Source: Nitrosospira sp. Nsp14
Lineage (GTDB): Bacteria; Pseudomonadota; Gammaproteobacteria; Burkholderiales; Nitrosomonadaceae
Assembly (NCBI RefSeq): GCF_900113575.1
Contig: NZ_FOPV01000003.1
Span: 153,742-217,741 of the forward strand
DNA: 64,000 bases
Reading direction: 5' to 3'
A program made the position numbers and the translations under genes. The notes under the pieces are model-generated. The model was not told where the DNA came from, searched no databases, and was given only the letters and a program-made list of their open reading frames with translations. This document shows, piece by piece, positions 17,289 to 26,451 of this stretch. Position 1 is the first letter of the stretch, and each line of letters begins with the position of its first letter.

Positions 17289-20200
17289 TCAGGCATCGAG
17301 CATCATCAAGGTCGCGTTGCCGCCGGCAGCCGTCGTATTCACTGTCACGACGCGCTCTACGGTCAAACGGTACAGCGGGAAATTTCTCTCGTCCGACAAG
17401 ATCAGCGGCACCAGCGCTCCGTCACGCGCGGCAAGTTCATTTCGCAACCTGTGTGCGTCCTCGGATGGACCGGAATGAAGCACCGCGGCCAGGGTGACCA
17501 TAGTGGCCAAGGGCGCGCGGATCCAGTCCGGATCGATCCGAATCTGTTCGCGCACCGCCAGGGGCAGCGTATCCAGCAGGGTAGCGGTCCACGATCCGCC
17601 GGCAAGTACAACACGATTGCCGGTCGCAAGCAGCGCCGCAACCTGCCGAAGCTGCGCGGCCTCATCGTTGGCGACGCAGACAACTTTGCCCCGTGGCGCG
17701 AACTTGAGTGTATTACTCTCCCCCGTCGGTCCCTGCAAGGGGATGCTGTGCACCAGCGGCGTGCGATCGGCATACTCCATGCAAAGTTCGGCGAGTGCGC
17801 CGCGGCCGTTCTGCTGCGCCCATTCCGCAAGCGCTTGCAAGGGAGCCGGGGTAGCGTTCACCTTCACCCGCCGGCCGCCGATAAGCGCCAAAGACAACGG
17901 CGCCTGCCTCAGCAGACGGTACAGGTAAAGGGGCCCGCCGGCCTTGGGCCCAGTGCCGGACTTGCCTTCGCCGCCGAAGGGCTGCACGCCTACCACCGCC
18001 CCGACCATGCTGCGGTTTACGTAGATATTTCCAACATGCGTGTGCGCGGCAACAAAATCGATGGTTTCGTCGATCCGACTATGAATACCGAGCGTGAGCC
18101 CGTAGCCAGTCGCGTTGATACGTCGGACCAGACCGTCCAGTTGACCATGCCTGAAACGTACAACATGAAGTATCGGCCCGAACACTTCGCGTTCCAGTTC
18201 CGAGATATCGTCGATCTCAATCAGCGTTGGCGGTAAGAAAGTACCGGTGTTGCAATTCTCCGGCAGCGGCAACTGGAAGATCTCGTGACCTGCCGCGCGC
18301 ATTTTGTCGATGTGCACAAGCAGCGTGTCACGCGCCTGGGCGTCGATAAGTGGACCAATATCGGTGTCAAGGCGGGCTGGATCACCCAGCACGAGTTCCC
18401 GCATGGCATCCTTCAGCATCTGCAACAGGCTGTCGGCAATGTCTTCCTGCAGGCACAGCATGCGTAACGACGAGCAGCGCTGGCCGGCGCTGTCGAACGC
18501 AGACACCAGCACGTCCTGCACCACCTGCTCCGGCCGCGCTGACGAATCGACCACCATTGCGTTTTGGCCGCCGGTCTCGCCAATCAGGGGAATCTCCTCG
18601 CCACGCGAGCGCTGGGCGAGCGATCGATGGATGAGCTGTGCAACCTCGGTGGACCCGGTAAAGATCACCCCGCGCACCCTCGCGTCGCCGATGAGCTGTG
18701 TGCCCACCGTTTCCCCACCCCCTGGCAGAAGTTGCAATGCCGCGCGCGGGATACCGGCCTCGTGCAGCAACTTTACCGCAGCTGCCGCGATCAGCGGGGT
18801 TTGCTCGGCTGGTTTTGCAAGCACGGTGTTGCCTGCGGCAAGCGCGGCGCTCACCTCACCCATGAAAATCGAGAGCGGAAAATTCCAGGGGCTGATGCAG
18901 ACCACCGGCCCAAGCGGCTCGGCCTGGTCAACATTTTCAAACCGGTTTCGCATCTGCTGCGCATAATAACGGCAGAAGTCCGCCGACTCGCGCACCTCGG
19001 CAATTGCATTCGGAAGGGACTTTCCCGCCTCTCGCACGGCAAGACTGATCAACACGGCGCAGTGTGCCTCTAGCAGATCTGCCGCCCGCTCAAGCAGGGA
19101 TGCGCGAAAATCCGGAGCTGTTGCTCCCCACTGTGGCGCAAATGCCTCTGCCGCCGCCAGCGCCGCCTCCACCTCACCCGGGCTCGCCTCGATCACCGCG
19201 CCTACCCGGTCGACCTGATTGGCGGGGTTGACGACGGACAACTGCTCGCGGTCTGAAACCCTAACACCGTCGCAATTGCTGTCTGCGAGCATCGGCGCCG
19301 CTCGCCACTGCTGTGCCTGCAACACAGCCAATTCGGACGCGAGCAGGGAAAGCGCGTGCTCGTCGCTCAAATCGATGCCGGATGAATTTCTGCGTTCGGC
19401 GCCGTACAGGTCGCGCGGCAGGGGAATGGCTGGATGGGGATGAATGCCCTCTTGCTCGATCCGGGTAATTGGATCAGCCGCCAAGTCGTCCATGCTTACA
19501 TTCTCGTCCACCAGCTGGCTTATGAACGACGAGTTTGCGCCGTTTTCGAGCAGGCGCCTTACCAGGTAGGCAAGCAGCGTCTTGTGACTGCCCACGGGCG
19601 CATAGATGCGGCACGGCTTGTCGTGTTGATCCACGCCGACCACCTCGTCATACAACCTCTCACCCATGCCATGCAGGCACTGGAATTCATAGTCGTGGTT
19701 GCCTGCATCCTGCGCCATTTGGTAAACCGCCGAAAGCGTTTGGGCGTTGTGCGTCGCAAACTGAGGGTAGACCGCATCCGGCGCGCCCAGTAATTTCTGT
19801 GCGCATGCCAGGTACACGGCGTCGGTGTGTATCTTGCGCGTATAAACTGGATAGCCTTCCAATCCTTCCACCTGCGCGCGCTTGATTTCCGCGTCCCAGT
19901 AGGCGCCCTTGACCAGCCGCACCATGATCCTGTGGTTGCTGCGGTGCCCGAGATCAACTATCCAGTCGATCACAAATGGGCAGCGTTTCTGATAGGCCTG
20001 AACGACGAATCCAATGCCATTCCATCCAGCAAGCTCCGGATCGCGCGCGAGCGCTTCCAGTAAATCAAGCGAGAGGTCCAGGCGGTCCGCTTCCTCGGCA
20101 TCGATGTTCAGCCCGATATCATAGCGCTTCGCCAGCAGCGCCAGCGACTTCAGCCGCGGCAGAAGCTCGGTCATCACCCGCTCGCGCTGGGAGCGCCCGT

Positions 20201-20975
20201 AGCGGGGATGCAATGCCGAAAGCTTGACCGAGATCCCGGGCCCTATATAGACACCCCGTCCGCCGCTCACCTTGCCGATCGCGTGGATCGCACCTTCGTA
20301 GGAGGCGTAATAGCGGGCGGCCTCGGCCGCGGTCAGGGCGGCTTCGCCCAGCATGTCATACGAATAACGGTAACCGCGTGCCTCGCGCTCGGGGCTGCGC
20401 TCGAGCGCTTCCGTGATGGTTTCCCCGGCTATAAACTGCTGCCCCAGCATGCGCATGGCAAGGTCTACGGCCTTGCGGATCAAAGGTTCTCCACCTTTTT
20501 CGATCAGGCGCGCCAGCGCTGCCGTCAACCCGCTTTCGGCATGGGTCGACACCAGCTTGCCCGTGATCAGCAGGCCCCACGCAGCCGCATTCACAAACAC
20601 CGACGGGCTGTGTCCGAGGTGAGCGCCCCAGTCGCCTTTACTGATTTTGTCGCGGATCAGCTTGTCGGCGGTTTCCGGGTCCGGAATGCGCAGCAGCGCC
20701 TCGGCCAGGCACATAAGCGCGATACCCTCCTGGCTGGACAGGGAAAATTCGTGCAACAACGCATCGACGCCGAAGGATCGCGTGTGCTTCCCACGCACGG
20801 CGCCGATCAGGTTGCGCGCGTGCGCCTGTGCCTGGCAGCGGCTCGCCAGCGGCCAATGCATCCGCGTCATCAGTTCGCCCACGCTTTGCGCCTCATCCTG
20901 CCGGTACGCGGCAGTGATCGCAGCACGCAGAGGCGGCTGTGTAGCAAAGAGCTCGGATTGAAGAGCAACAATCAT
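17289..20975 (-). CDS. putA: bifunctional proline dehydrogenase / P5C dehydrogenase without RHH domain
   Basis: 1228 residues. The N-terminal region has no ribbon-helix-helix domain and starts directly in the arm segment. The proline dehydrogenase barrel (roughly residues 180-480) has the FAD-site motif GAYWDAEIK and the substrate motif YAPVGSHKTLLAYLVRRL-like stretch. The P5C dehydrogenase domain (about 560-1010) has catalytic Cys834 in SAGQRCSSLR and the general base in IGETGGQNAM. A further C-terminal domain (about 1050-1228) follows. The enzyme oxidises proline to glutamate with substrate channelling. Lacking RHH, it cannot be the classical PutA autorepressor. Monocistronic, convergent with the SLOG gene. 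Confidence 0.95.
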   Translation of the reverse strand: MIVALQSELFATQPPLRAAITAAYRQDEAQSVGELMTRMHWPLASRCQAQAHARNLIGAVRGKHTRSFGVDALLHEFSLSSQEGIALMCLAEALLRIPDPETADKLIRDKISKGDWGAHLGHSPSVFVNAAAWGLLITGKLVSTHAESGLTAALARLIEKGGEPLIRKAVDLAMRMLGQQFIAGETITEALERSPEREARGYRYSYDMLGEAALTAAEAARYYASYEGAIHAIGKVSGGRGVYIGPGISVKLSALHPRYGRSQRERVMTELLPRLKSLALLAKRYDIGLNIDAEEADRLDLSLDLLEALARDPELAGWNGIGFVVQAYQKRCPFVIDWIVDLGHRSNHRIMVRLVKGAYWDAEIKRAQVEGLEGYPVYTRKIHTDAVYLACAQKLLGAPDAVYPQFATHNAQTLSAVYQMAQDAGNHDYEFQCLHGMGERLYDEVVGVDQHDKPCRIYAPVGSHKTLLAYLVRRLLENGANSSFISQLVDENVSMDDLAADPITRIEQEGIHPHPAIPLPRDLYGAERRNSSGIDLSDEHALSLLASELAVLQAQQWRAAPMLADSNCDGVRVSDREQLSVVNPANQVDRVGAVIEASPGEVEAALAAAEAFAPQWGATAPDFRASLLERAADLLEAHCAVLISLAVREAGKSLPNAIAEVRESADFCRYYAQQMRNRFENVDQAEPLGPVVCISPWNFPLSIFMGEVSAALAAGNTVLAKPAEQTPLIAAAAVKLLHEAGIPRAALQLLPGGGETVGTQLIGDARVRGVIFTGSTEVAQLIHRSLAQRSRGEEIPLIGETGGQNAMVVDSSARPEQVVQDVLVSAFDSAGQRCSSLRMLCLQEDIADSLLQMLKDAMRELVLGDPARLDTDIGPLIDAQARDTLLVHIDKMRAAGHEIFQLPLPENCNTGTFLPPTLIEIDDISELEREVFGPILHVVRFRHGQLDGLVRRINATGYGLTLGIHSRIDETIDFVAAHTHVGNIYVNRSMVGAVVGVQPFGGEGKSGTGPKAGGPLYLYRLLRQAPLSLALIGGRRVKVNATPAPLQALAEWAQQNGRGALAELCMEYADRTPLVHSIPLQGPTGESNTLKFAPRGKVVCVANDEAAQLRQVAALLATGNRVVLAGGSWTATLLDTLPLAVREQIRIDPDWIRAPLATMVTLAAVLHSGPSEDAHRLRNELAARDGALVPLILSDERNFPLYRLTVERVVTVNTTAAGGNATLMMLDA

Positions 20976-21245
20976 GTGAAAGTCGGCGGCTGCTCTCGCA
21001 GCCGCAGATCGTTCGTCATCAGGGAAGTTTGAAGCATGCGTTGCAGGTTAGTTCAGCCGCCGGCCCCTTTTTCACGCTCGCGGCAACCAGCGAATCCAAA
21101 CTCCGGCCTCCAGGCATAGTGCGACGCCCTCCTCATCCACATAAATGTCGCACGACTGTAATACGCAGGTCATAGACAGGTAACAGGAAGGTCCTAGAAT
21201 CCTTCTTGGCGATGGGAAATGTAACCAAATCAATAGAGGTGAAAA

Positions 21246-21584
21246 ATGACTTACGAGAATGATGCGTGGGACCTGTCAGAGGAAGAAAAGGAATTAAGAG
21301 ACGAGATCAGAGCAACAGCGGATGAAGCCGGGAACGAGGACGATGAGGAAGCGTTCCGGAAAATAATCGATGCGGTCGAGAACCATGACGGCGACATCAA
21401 CCTGCTATATTCCGGCACCGGAATGTATTTGCTTGGCATGACATTCGGGTGGACAGCACTTCGTGTCGTCCACACCAGGAAAGCCGTCCTCAACTACAAA
21501 GAAGTTCTCGGCATCACAACGCACTCGCTCACGTTTCCCCACGGCGGCTCGTTTCCCCACGGCGCCTATAAGGCCGCCGCATAA
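21246..21584 (+). CDS. hypothetical protein with acidic N-terminus
   Basis: 112 residues; residues 1-50 are strongly acidic and helical, followed by a hydrophobic stretch (LLYSGTGMYLLGMTFGWTAL). The last 20 residues contain a direct repeat, FPHGGS then FPHGAY, encoded by an 18-bp tandem duplication near 21533, so the C-terminus may have been altered recently. The SD (AGAGGTGAAAA) is good. I do not recognise a family. Divergent from putA. Confidence 0.5.
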   Translation: MTYENDAWDLSEEEKELRDEIRATADEAGNEDDEEAFRKIIDAVENHDGDINLLYSGTGMYLLGMTFGWTALRVVHTRKAVLNYKEVLGITTHSLTFPHGGSFPHGAYKAAA

Positions 21585-21968
21585 TTCCAGCCCCAGCTCC
21601 CTGGGGTTTGGGCCGTTTGAGAATACTGAGCCATACCGAGCCCATACCGAGCCCCGGCCATCATCGCGCAAAAGATGGGGCGGCGCAGGACCGACGTCGC
21701 CTCCACTGTCATGCCGGGCGGAGCATTGCTGTCGCCCGGAATACATTTATACCACCTCATTTGTACCATATCCCATTCTGAAATACTGAACAAAACCAGA
21801 TTTTCCCCCCTTTTCCGGCTCAAACCCAGCTCAAGCAGTGGTACACTTGTACTGCTGTGCTGAACTGGAGCTTGCACAGCTTCTTGTAATTTCCCTCGCA
21901 GTACGAGCGTCTGTTGCACAGCGCTCATTCTTTTAACTTCGCACGTCGAAATAAACTGGAGCTTGCTT
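21585..21968. other. gene-free stretch before the CAP-RTX gene
   Basis: 384 bases with no convincing gene. It holds an 11-bp tandem repeat CATACCGAGCC (21632-21642, 21643-21653). The phrase CTGGAGCTTGC occurs twice, about 90 bases apart, the second time directly at the SD of the next gene. Probably the leader of that gene. Confidence 0.4.
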
Positions 21969-23330
21969 ATGTCCCAAGTCAACGCCTATGAGCAGTACAT
22001 GCTCGAACTCATCAACGCGGAACGCGCCAAGGTTGGCGCCCAGCCTCTTGCCTCTGATGGCGATCTCAATGAGTCGGCTGAAAACCATAGTGCCTGGATG
22101 ATCTCGACAGACACTTTCTCCCACACCGGCGCCGGCGGGTCGAATCCTGGCGCCCGCATGGAGGCCGCGGGCTACAACTTCACCGGCTCCTATGGCTGGG
22201 CCGAAAACATCGCCTGGATGAGCACCCGCTCCCCCGCAGGGCTGCAAAACGAAGTGGAGCAACTACACACCAACCTGATGAACTCCAGCGGCCACCGCGC
22301 AAACCTGTTGAATGACAGCTACCGCGAAATCGGAGTCGGGCTGGAAGTTGGCCAGTACCGTACCTACGAGGGCGCATTCGTCACGCAAAACTTCGCCCGT
22401 AGCGGATCCAATTCCTTCGTAACCGGCGTCGCCATCGGCGATGCGGACGGCGACAAGCGGTATGACATTGGTGAAGGCATGGGTGGCATCACTGTCAGCG
22501 CCAAAAACAATGCGACCAACACCGTCACGACCACTTCTACAAATGGCGCCGGGGGCTTCGAACTGTCGCTCGCCAGCGGAAACTACACGATCAATTTTTC
22601 CGGCAGCGGAATTGCCGCCACAACCAAGCAGGTCAATCTTGGCAGCAAGAATATAAAGCTTGACCTGATCAATCCCTCCAGCGGCGGCGGCGCGCCGACG
22701 GTTCCGGACGAACCAACGACGCCAACCACACCCACCACGCCGACTACCCCGACCATTCCAACAACCCCAACCACTCCCGTCCCCGGCACCATTTCCGGGA
22801 CAGCACGATCCGAGAGCCTGTACGGAACTTCAGGCGATGATGTGATTTTGGGGCTCGATGGCAGGGACAGGCTGTATGGCAGCGCCGGCAACGATAAGCT
22901 CGATGGCGGTAACGGCTCCGACCGGCTATACGGCGGTTCCGGCAACGATAGTGTCAACGGTGGCAGCGGCAACGATACCCTGGCGGGTAACAAGGGAACA
23001 GACACCTTGACCGGTGGAACAGGTGAAGATGCGTTTGTGTTTAATACCTCCTTCGCGGGCGCGATTGACAGTATTACCGACTTCTCGTCGGCAGACGACA
23101 CGATCTACCTCGAGAACCGTATCTTTACCGGTCTTAGCAGCGGCGACCTGAATGCATCAGCGTTTTACATTGGCGCTGAAGCGCACGACGCCACAGACCG
23201 GATAATATACAACGCGGATACCGGCGGACTGTATTACGATGCCGACGGCACAGGTAGCGCGAATGCCCAACAGTTCGCGCAATTGACGGCTGAAATTAAT
23301 CTCAGCAACGCAGATATCTATGTAATCTGA
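21969..23330 (+). CDS. secreted CAP/SCP-domain protein with RTX calcium-binding repeats
   Basis: 453 residues from the ATG at 21969 (SD TGGAG). Residues about 8-145 are a CAP/SCP (PR-1-like) domain: NAERAKVGAQPL, ENHSAWM, FSHTGAGG, NSSGHRANLLN and EIGVG. Residues about 150-235 look like a Cna-B/SdrD-type beta domain beginning AIGDADGDKRYDIGEG. A Thr-Pro repeat linker (about 240-265) follows, then RTX nonapeptide repeats such as GGSGNDSVNGGSGNDTL, and a C-terminal block ending in hydrophobic residues, typical of type I secretion signals. There is no N-terminal signal peptide, which fits type I export. No matching exporter genes lie next to it. Calcium-dependent folding outside the cell is inferred from the repeats. 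Confidence 0.85.
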   Translation: MSQVNAYEQYMLELINAERAKVGAQPLASDGDLNESAENHSAWMISTDTFSHTGAGGSNPGARMEAAGYNFTGSYGWAENIAWMSTRSPAGLQNEVEQLHTNLMNSSGHRANLLNDSYREIGVGLEVGQYRTYEGAFVTQNFARSGSNSFVTGVAIGDADGDKRYDIGEGMGGITVSAKNNATNTVTTTSTNGAGGFELSLASGNYTINFSGSGIAATTKQVNLGSKNIKLDLINPSSGGGAPTVPDEPTTPTTPTTPTTPTIPTTPTTPVPGTISGTARSESLYGTSGDDVILGLDGRDRLYGSAGNDKLDGGNGSDRLYGGSGNDSVNGGSGNDTLAGNKGTDTLTGGTGEDAFVFNTSFAGAIDSITDFSSADDTIYLENRIFTGLSSGDLNASAFYIGAEAHDATDRIIYNADTGGLYYDADGTGSANAQQFAQLTAEINLSNADIYVI

Positions 23331-23463
23331 TCAAGCGGGAACCGGGGTTGGAGCAGTTCACGCCTCGGCTCCCCGCGACAATACCCCCGCAGTCTGATAG
23401 GCGGTGAATCTCAACGGCTGAGGCGAGATGGAGTTTTCTCCTCCACCCCGGCTATTCCAAATT

Positions 23464-23490
23464 TAAAAACCACCTTCGGGTGGCTTTTTT
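23464..23490 (+). terminator. rho-independent terminator after the CAP-RTX gene
   Basis: CCACC-TTCG-GGTGG hairpin (23470-23483) with an A-run before and a seven-T run after it. A TTCG tetraloop and flanking A/T runs make it bidirectional in principle. Confidence 0.8.
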
Positions 23491-23566
23491 CACTCGTAAA
23501 CCCTGAATGATTACTTGCCGTAAGACTTGAGACTTGAAATCGTTTTTGCTGTGGCCGCAACCAAGC

Positions 23567-23824
23567 TCACAGATCGTGGTCATCGGCGAGTCTGATCAGA
23601 ATTTCCGCCAAATCCTCCCGCTGCCGCCATGCAAATATATTCCACCTTTCCGGAGCGTCCTGGATGAATGATAGTAGCGATAACGGAAGAAGGCGGTATC
23701 AGTGATCACAAGAGGCCAAGTAGCCGCTACGCCACAAGCTGAGGTGATCGCCCCAGCTCACGCCGGGCAGCCGTGCCTTTCACAGGAAAATCGGCGCTTG
23801 TCGTGGAGGCAGCTCATGCTGCCA
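23567..23824 (-). pseudogene. remnant of an M28 peptidase 3' end
   Basis: On the minus strand this stretch matches the last part of the intact M28 peptidase gene at 24713-25615, including the stop codon and the ending IRLADDHDL (intact copy IRLADDDNL). A two-base deletion in the stretch corresponding to MAAVVEGLA breaks the frame, other indels occur further on, and the 5' two thirds of the gene are missing. No start or coding potential remains. Confidence 0.75.
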
Positions 23825-23900
23825 TTTATCTATTCGATGCGGAGCTTCTCTCGAATAAAGCCAAGCTCGGCTGCCTCGACCCGATCAAATCTTTCCACTA

Positions 23901-24167
23901 TTAATACTTCAAGTCCCTCGCTTTCTCGCGGGCATCCTGCTTAGTGTCTCGCTTGTCCTGTCGGCATTCCGCCCGGGTCTTCTCTTCTCCCGCACGACAT
24001 TCAGCCTTGGTCTCTCTTCCCTCCTGGCGCGCGTCCTGCTTTATGTCCCGCCCTTCGCGGCGTTGTTCGCCTTGTTCTAATGCGTAGCTCGTTACAGGTG
24101 TTATCAACAATCCCATTGCGATGGCCAAGCTCGATACCACAACCTGAAAACCGGTTTTACGATTCAT
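23901..24167 (-). CDS. small exported charged protein with Lys/Asp/Arg repeats
   Basis: 88 residues from the ATG at 24167, which follows AAGGAGCAAGAAC; a longer upstream frame was rejected. Residues 1-29 are a signal peptide (VVVSSLAIAMGLLITPVTSYA). The mature protein is almost entirely charged, with near-repeats of the type QDAREGRETKAECR and two to three cysteines in the ECR units. It is likely a helical periplasmic protein. Similar short, repeat-bearing exported proteins occur in betaproteobacteria without known function. Confidence 0.68.
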   Translation of the reverse strand: MNRKTGFQVVVSSLAIAMGLLITPVTSYALEQGEQRREGRDIKQDARQEGRETKAECRAGEEKTRAECRQDKRDTKQDAREKARDLKY

Positions 24168-24353
24168 GTTCTTGCTCCTTGATATGAGATCTACTTCACG
24201 TTTACTGTCCAGACAAGCCCGCAACAACAGCTATGCCGGACCCCGACTCAAAGTCTTCAGCAAAACATCTTCAGCAAAACATCTTCAGCAAAACACTACT
24301 GAACCTCCATCCTGTTTATTCAGTATAGTACACAGAAAAAATAAACACTCTTT

Positions 24354-24558
24354 TTGCTGGTAGAAGCGGCCGATAAGCATGGCCTAGACATTCATGGGTA
24401 CGTCTGGATGGCTAACCATATACGTCTATTGGCATCGCCCCAATTCCACAAGAGCAACAGCAAAGTCTTACAGTCGGTCGGGAGACACCACGTGCAGTAC
24501 TTCGATTTCAACTATAGACGCACGGCACCCTATGGGGAGGACGTTACAGGGCGACCAT
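24354..24558 (+). pseudogene. fragment of a REP-associated tyrosine transposase (rayT/Y1)
   Basis: The translation EAADKHGLDIHGYVWMAN and VLQSVGRHHVQYFDFNYRRT is the central part of REP-associated (IS200-like, Y1) transposases. The HUH motif that normally reads NHVHLL is NHIRLL here, so the second metal histidine is lost. After YRRT a one-base deletion shifts the frame: the DNA still encodes the expected WEGRYRAT in the next frame, then hits TAG near 24558. Both ends of the gene are missing. Clearly dead. Confidence 0.75.
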
Positions 24559-24560
24559 CT

Positions 24561-24995
24561 AGGCCTCGGCTTCCCTGCGACATCACCACAAGTAGCCTCT
24601 CAGCCGGTGCACCTCAACAGCTGGGGCGAGATGAAGCTTGCTCCTCCGCTCCGGCTATTCAAATTTAAAAACCACCCGCGGGTGTTTTTTTGCTGTGGCG
24701 CTGCAATCAAGCTCACAGATTGTCATCATCGGCGAGCCTGATCAGCATTCTCGCCAGGCCCTCCACCACTGCCGCCATACGAGCATAGTCCAGCTTTCCC
24801 GGAGTGTCCTGGGACGAATGGTAGTGGCGATAACGGAAAAAAGCCGTGTCGGTGATCATAAGGGCGGGGTAGCCACTACGCCAAAAGCTGAGGTGATCGC
24901 TCCAGCTCACGCCGGGCACCCAGCTGAAGGCAGCTGTGCCTTCCACGGGAAAATTGGTACTCGTCTTGAAGGCGGCCAAGGCGCTGTTGAGCAGA
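24561..24995. repeat. parental copy of the duplicated segment
   Basis: Contains the 3' end and terminator of the intact M28 gene and matches the decayed copy at about 23362-23824. The left end of the homology coincides, within a few bases, with the end of the rayT fragment. Confidence 0.65.
24667..24691. terminator. bidirectional hairpin terminator after the M28 gene
   Basis: CACCC-GC-GGGTG stem (24673-24684) flanked by A-run and T-run, so that it ends with U-runs on both strands. It sits 20 bases past the stop of the minus-strand M28 peptidase gene. Confidence 0.65.
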
Positions 24996-25615
24996 GGGCG
25001 CGAGCGCAGGTTGGATACGAAGGCGATAAAATTTCCCTGGCTCGAACGACCGCGACCGAGAAAAGGCGGATACCGCTGGCTTCGCGGCTCATCGTTATAA
25101 CATCCCAGCATTTCCAGGGAAAACATGGCGCGTATGTCCTCATTGCGCTGCCTTGCTGCCCGGGCATAAATCACACTACCCATTTTTCCCCAGTAGAAGA
25201 ACGGTGCCTCCTCATTAACAAAAGCCACCAGGCGGATCGTGCGGCCGGGTCGGCAGACGTAGAGGCGACGGCCCAGTTCCAGCAGCGCGGCAACGCCGCT
25301 GGCGTTGTCGTCCGCGCCTGGGGAACCCCGCACTGTATCGTAATGTGCACCCATCAACACCACCTGTCCAGGAAGGCGGGTACCGGGCAAAATAATGCTC
25401 AGGTTGGAACAGGGGACATCCATCACTTCATATGTCTGTGCTTCAACCACATACCCTTCCGCCTCCCAGCAGCTGCGGATATAGTCTCGCGCCTCCGCCA
25501 GCGATTGGGGCCGAAAGACATGACGCTCGCCAATCTCATGGGCCAGTTTGCGCACATGTGCTTCCAGGGCCGGGGCTGAGATGGGGGTAACGGCATCTTC
25601 ATCACACGCAGACAT
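24713..25615 (-). CDS. M28-family zinc aminopeptidase-like protein
   Basis: 300 residues from the ATG at 25615 (SD AAAGGAAA); an in-frame ATG at 25675 would add 20 residues. Zinc ligands and catalytic residues of the M28 family are visible in order: GAHYDT, GADDNASG, NEEAPF, SLEMLG and YHSSQDTP. Members are di-zinc exopeptidases, often secreted aminopeptidases or glutaminyl cyclase relatives. No signal peptide is visible, so a cytoplasmic enzyme is more likely. The 3' end is duplicated in decayed form 1.1 kb away. Confidence 0.87.
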   Translation of the reverse strand: MSACDEDAVTPISAPALEAHVRKLAHEIGERHVFRPQSLAEARDYIRSCWEAEGYVVEAQTYEVMDVPCSNLSIILPGTRLPGQVVLMGAHYDTVRGSPGADDNASGVAALLELGRRLYVCRPGRTIRLVAFVNEEAPFFYWGKMGSVIYARAARQRNEDIRAMFSLEMLGCYNDEPRSQRYPPFLGRGRSSQGNFIAFVSNLRSRPLLNSALAAFKTSTNFPVEGTAAFSWVPGVSWSDHLSFWRSGYPALMITDTAFFRYRHYHSSQDTPGKLDYARMAAVVEGLARMLIRLADDDNL

Positions 25616-25811
25616 CAAAATTTCCTTTGGAAAACCGCCTGCCTCCGGCACTTGAAAGACAAGCTGGACCGTCATACCTGTCGCTCATGCGAGGAGCCAG
25701 GAGGGTCCAGACACGACACCGAAAAAGCGAATCCCGCCTGAAGAACTAATATAGAAGAACTTCCTTCATCCAGCCATTACCCTCTTCCAATACCGAGATA
25801 CAGGAAAAAAG

Positions 25812-26354
25812 ATGAAAGACTGGAACGTGCTAGTGACCGTCGCACCCGGACCGGGGCGAAAATCCCGCCTCCTGCGCCGCTTGCGCGGCCTCGGCTGGTT
25901 TGAGCCGACCGAATTCAAGAACGTGTGTCTCGGCAATGTCGAGGACCGGACCCAGTTCCTGGAAACGCTTCGGATTGGCCGGGAAAACGACGAGCCGTGG
26001 CTGGCTGATCTCGCGCGCGCCATCCCGGTCGAGCAAACCTTTTCATTCATTCCCGAAAGCCTGACCGAACAAATGAAACAGGCAGCAGCACCGTTCGTAG
26101 GCCGCATGACGGACGGCACCTTTCACGTGCGGCTTGAGCGGCGCGGGCTCCCTGGGCAAGTAATGAGCCAGGAGGTGGAGCGCCAAGTTGGGGAACACCT
26201 GCTGGAGCTGGCAGAAACAGCCGGCAAGCGTCTGCACGTCTCATTCGCGAATCCGGACTACATTGTGGCAGCGGAAACGGTAGGAAACCAGTGCGGCATC
26301 GCCCTGTTGGGCCGCACCCTGATCGACCACTTCCCATTTGTGCTGCCGCATTGA
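25812..26354 (+). CDS. THUMP-domain RNA-binding protein
   Basis: 180 residues. Residues about 70-178 fit a stand-alone THUMP domain like that of Tan1 and ThiI: TFSFIPESLTEQMKQAA, GTFHVRLERRG, LHVSFANPDYIVAAETVGN and the ending RTLIDHFPFVLPH. THUMP domains bind tRNA and help modification enzymes; a free-standing THUMP protein probably assists a separate tRNA modification enzyme (Tan1 type, cytidine acetylation) or binds other RNA. SD AGGAAAAAAG is good. Single gene, followed by a gene for a very acidic protein. Confidence 0.8.
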   Translation: MKDWNVLVTVAPGPGRKSRLLRRLRGLGWFEPTEFKNVCLGNVEDRTQFLETLRIGRENDEPWLADLARAIPVEQTFSFIPESLTEQMKQAAAPFVGRMTDGTFHVRLERRGLPGQVMSQEVERQVGEHLLELAETAGKRLHVSFANPDYIVAAETVGNQCGIALLGRTLIDHFPFVLPH

Positions 26355-26451
26355 ACGTTCGGATCCAGGGGTGCTGAAAACTTGTAATGGAGAGGTTCTA
26401 CAATTCCTGCGGACACTTGAATACATGAGAAACTTGAATACGGGGGTGAGA

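Larger units (their letters stand above)
23362..23824. repeat. diverged copy of the 24.56-25.0 kb segment
   Basis: From about 23362 the sequence matches the segment starting near 24561: a CCTCGGCTCCC phrase, CTCAACGGCTGAGGCGAGATGGAG, a terminator hairpin and then the end of the M28 peptidase gene. The match is interrupted by roughly 55 extra bases after the terminator and runs on to about 23824. Differences are frequent, so this is an old segmental duplication. Confidence 0.7.
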
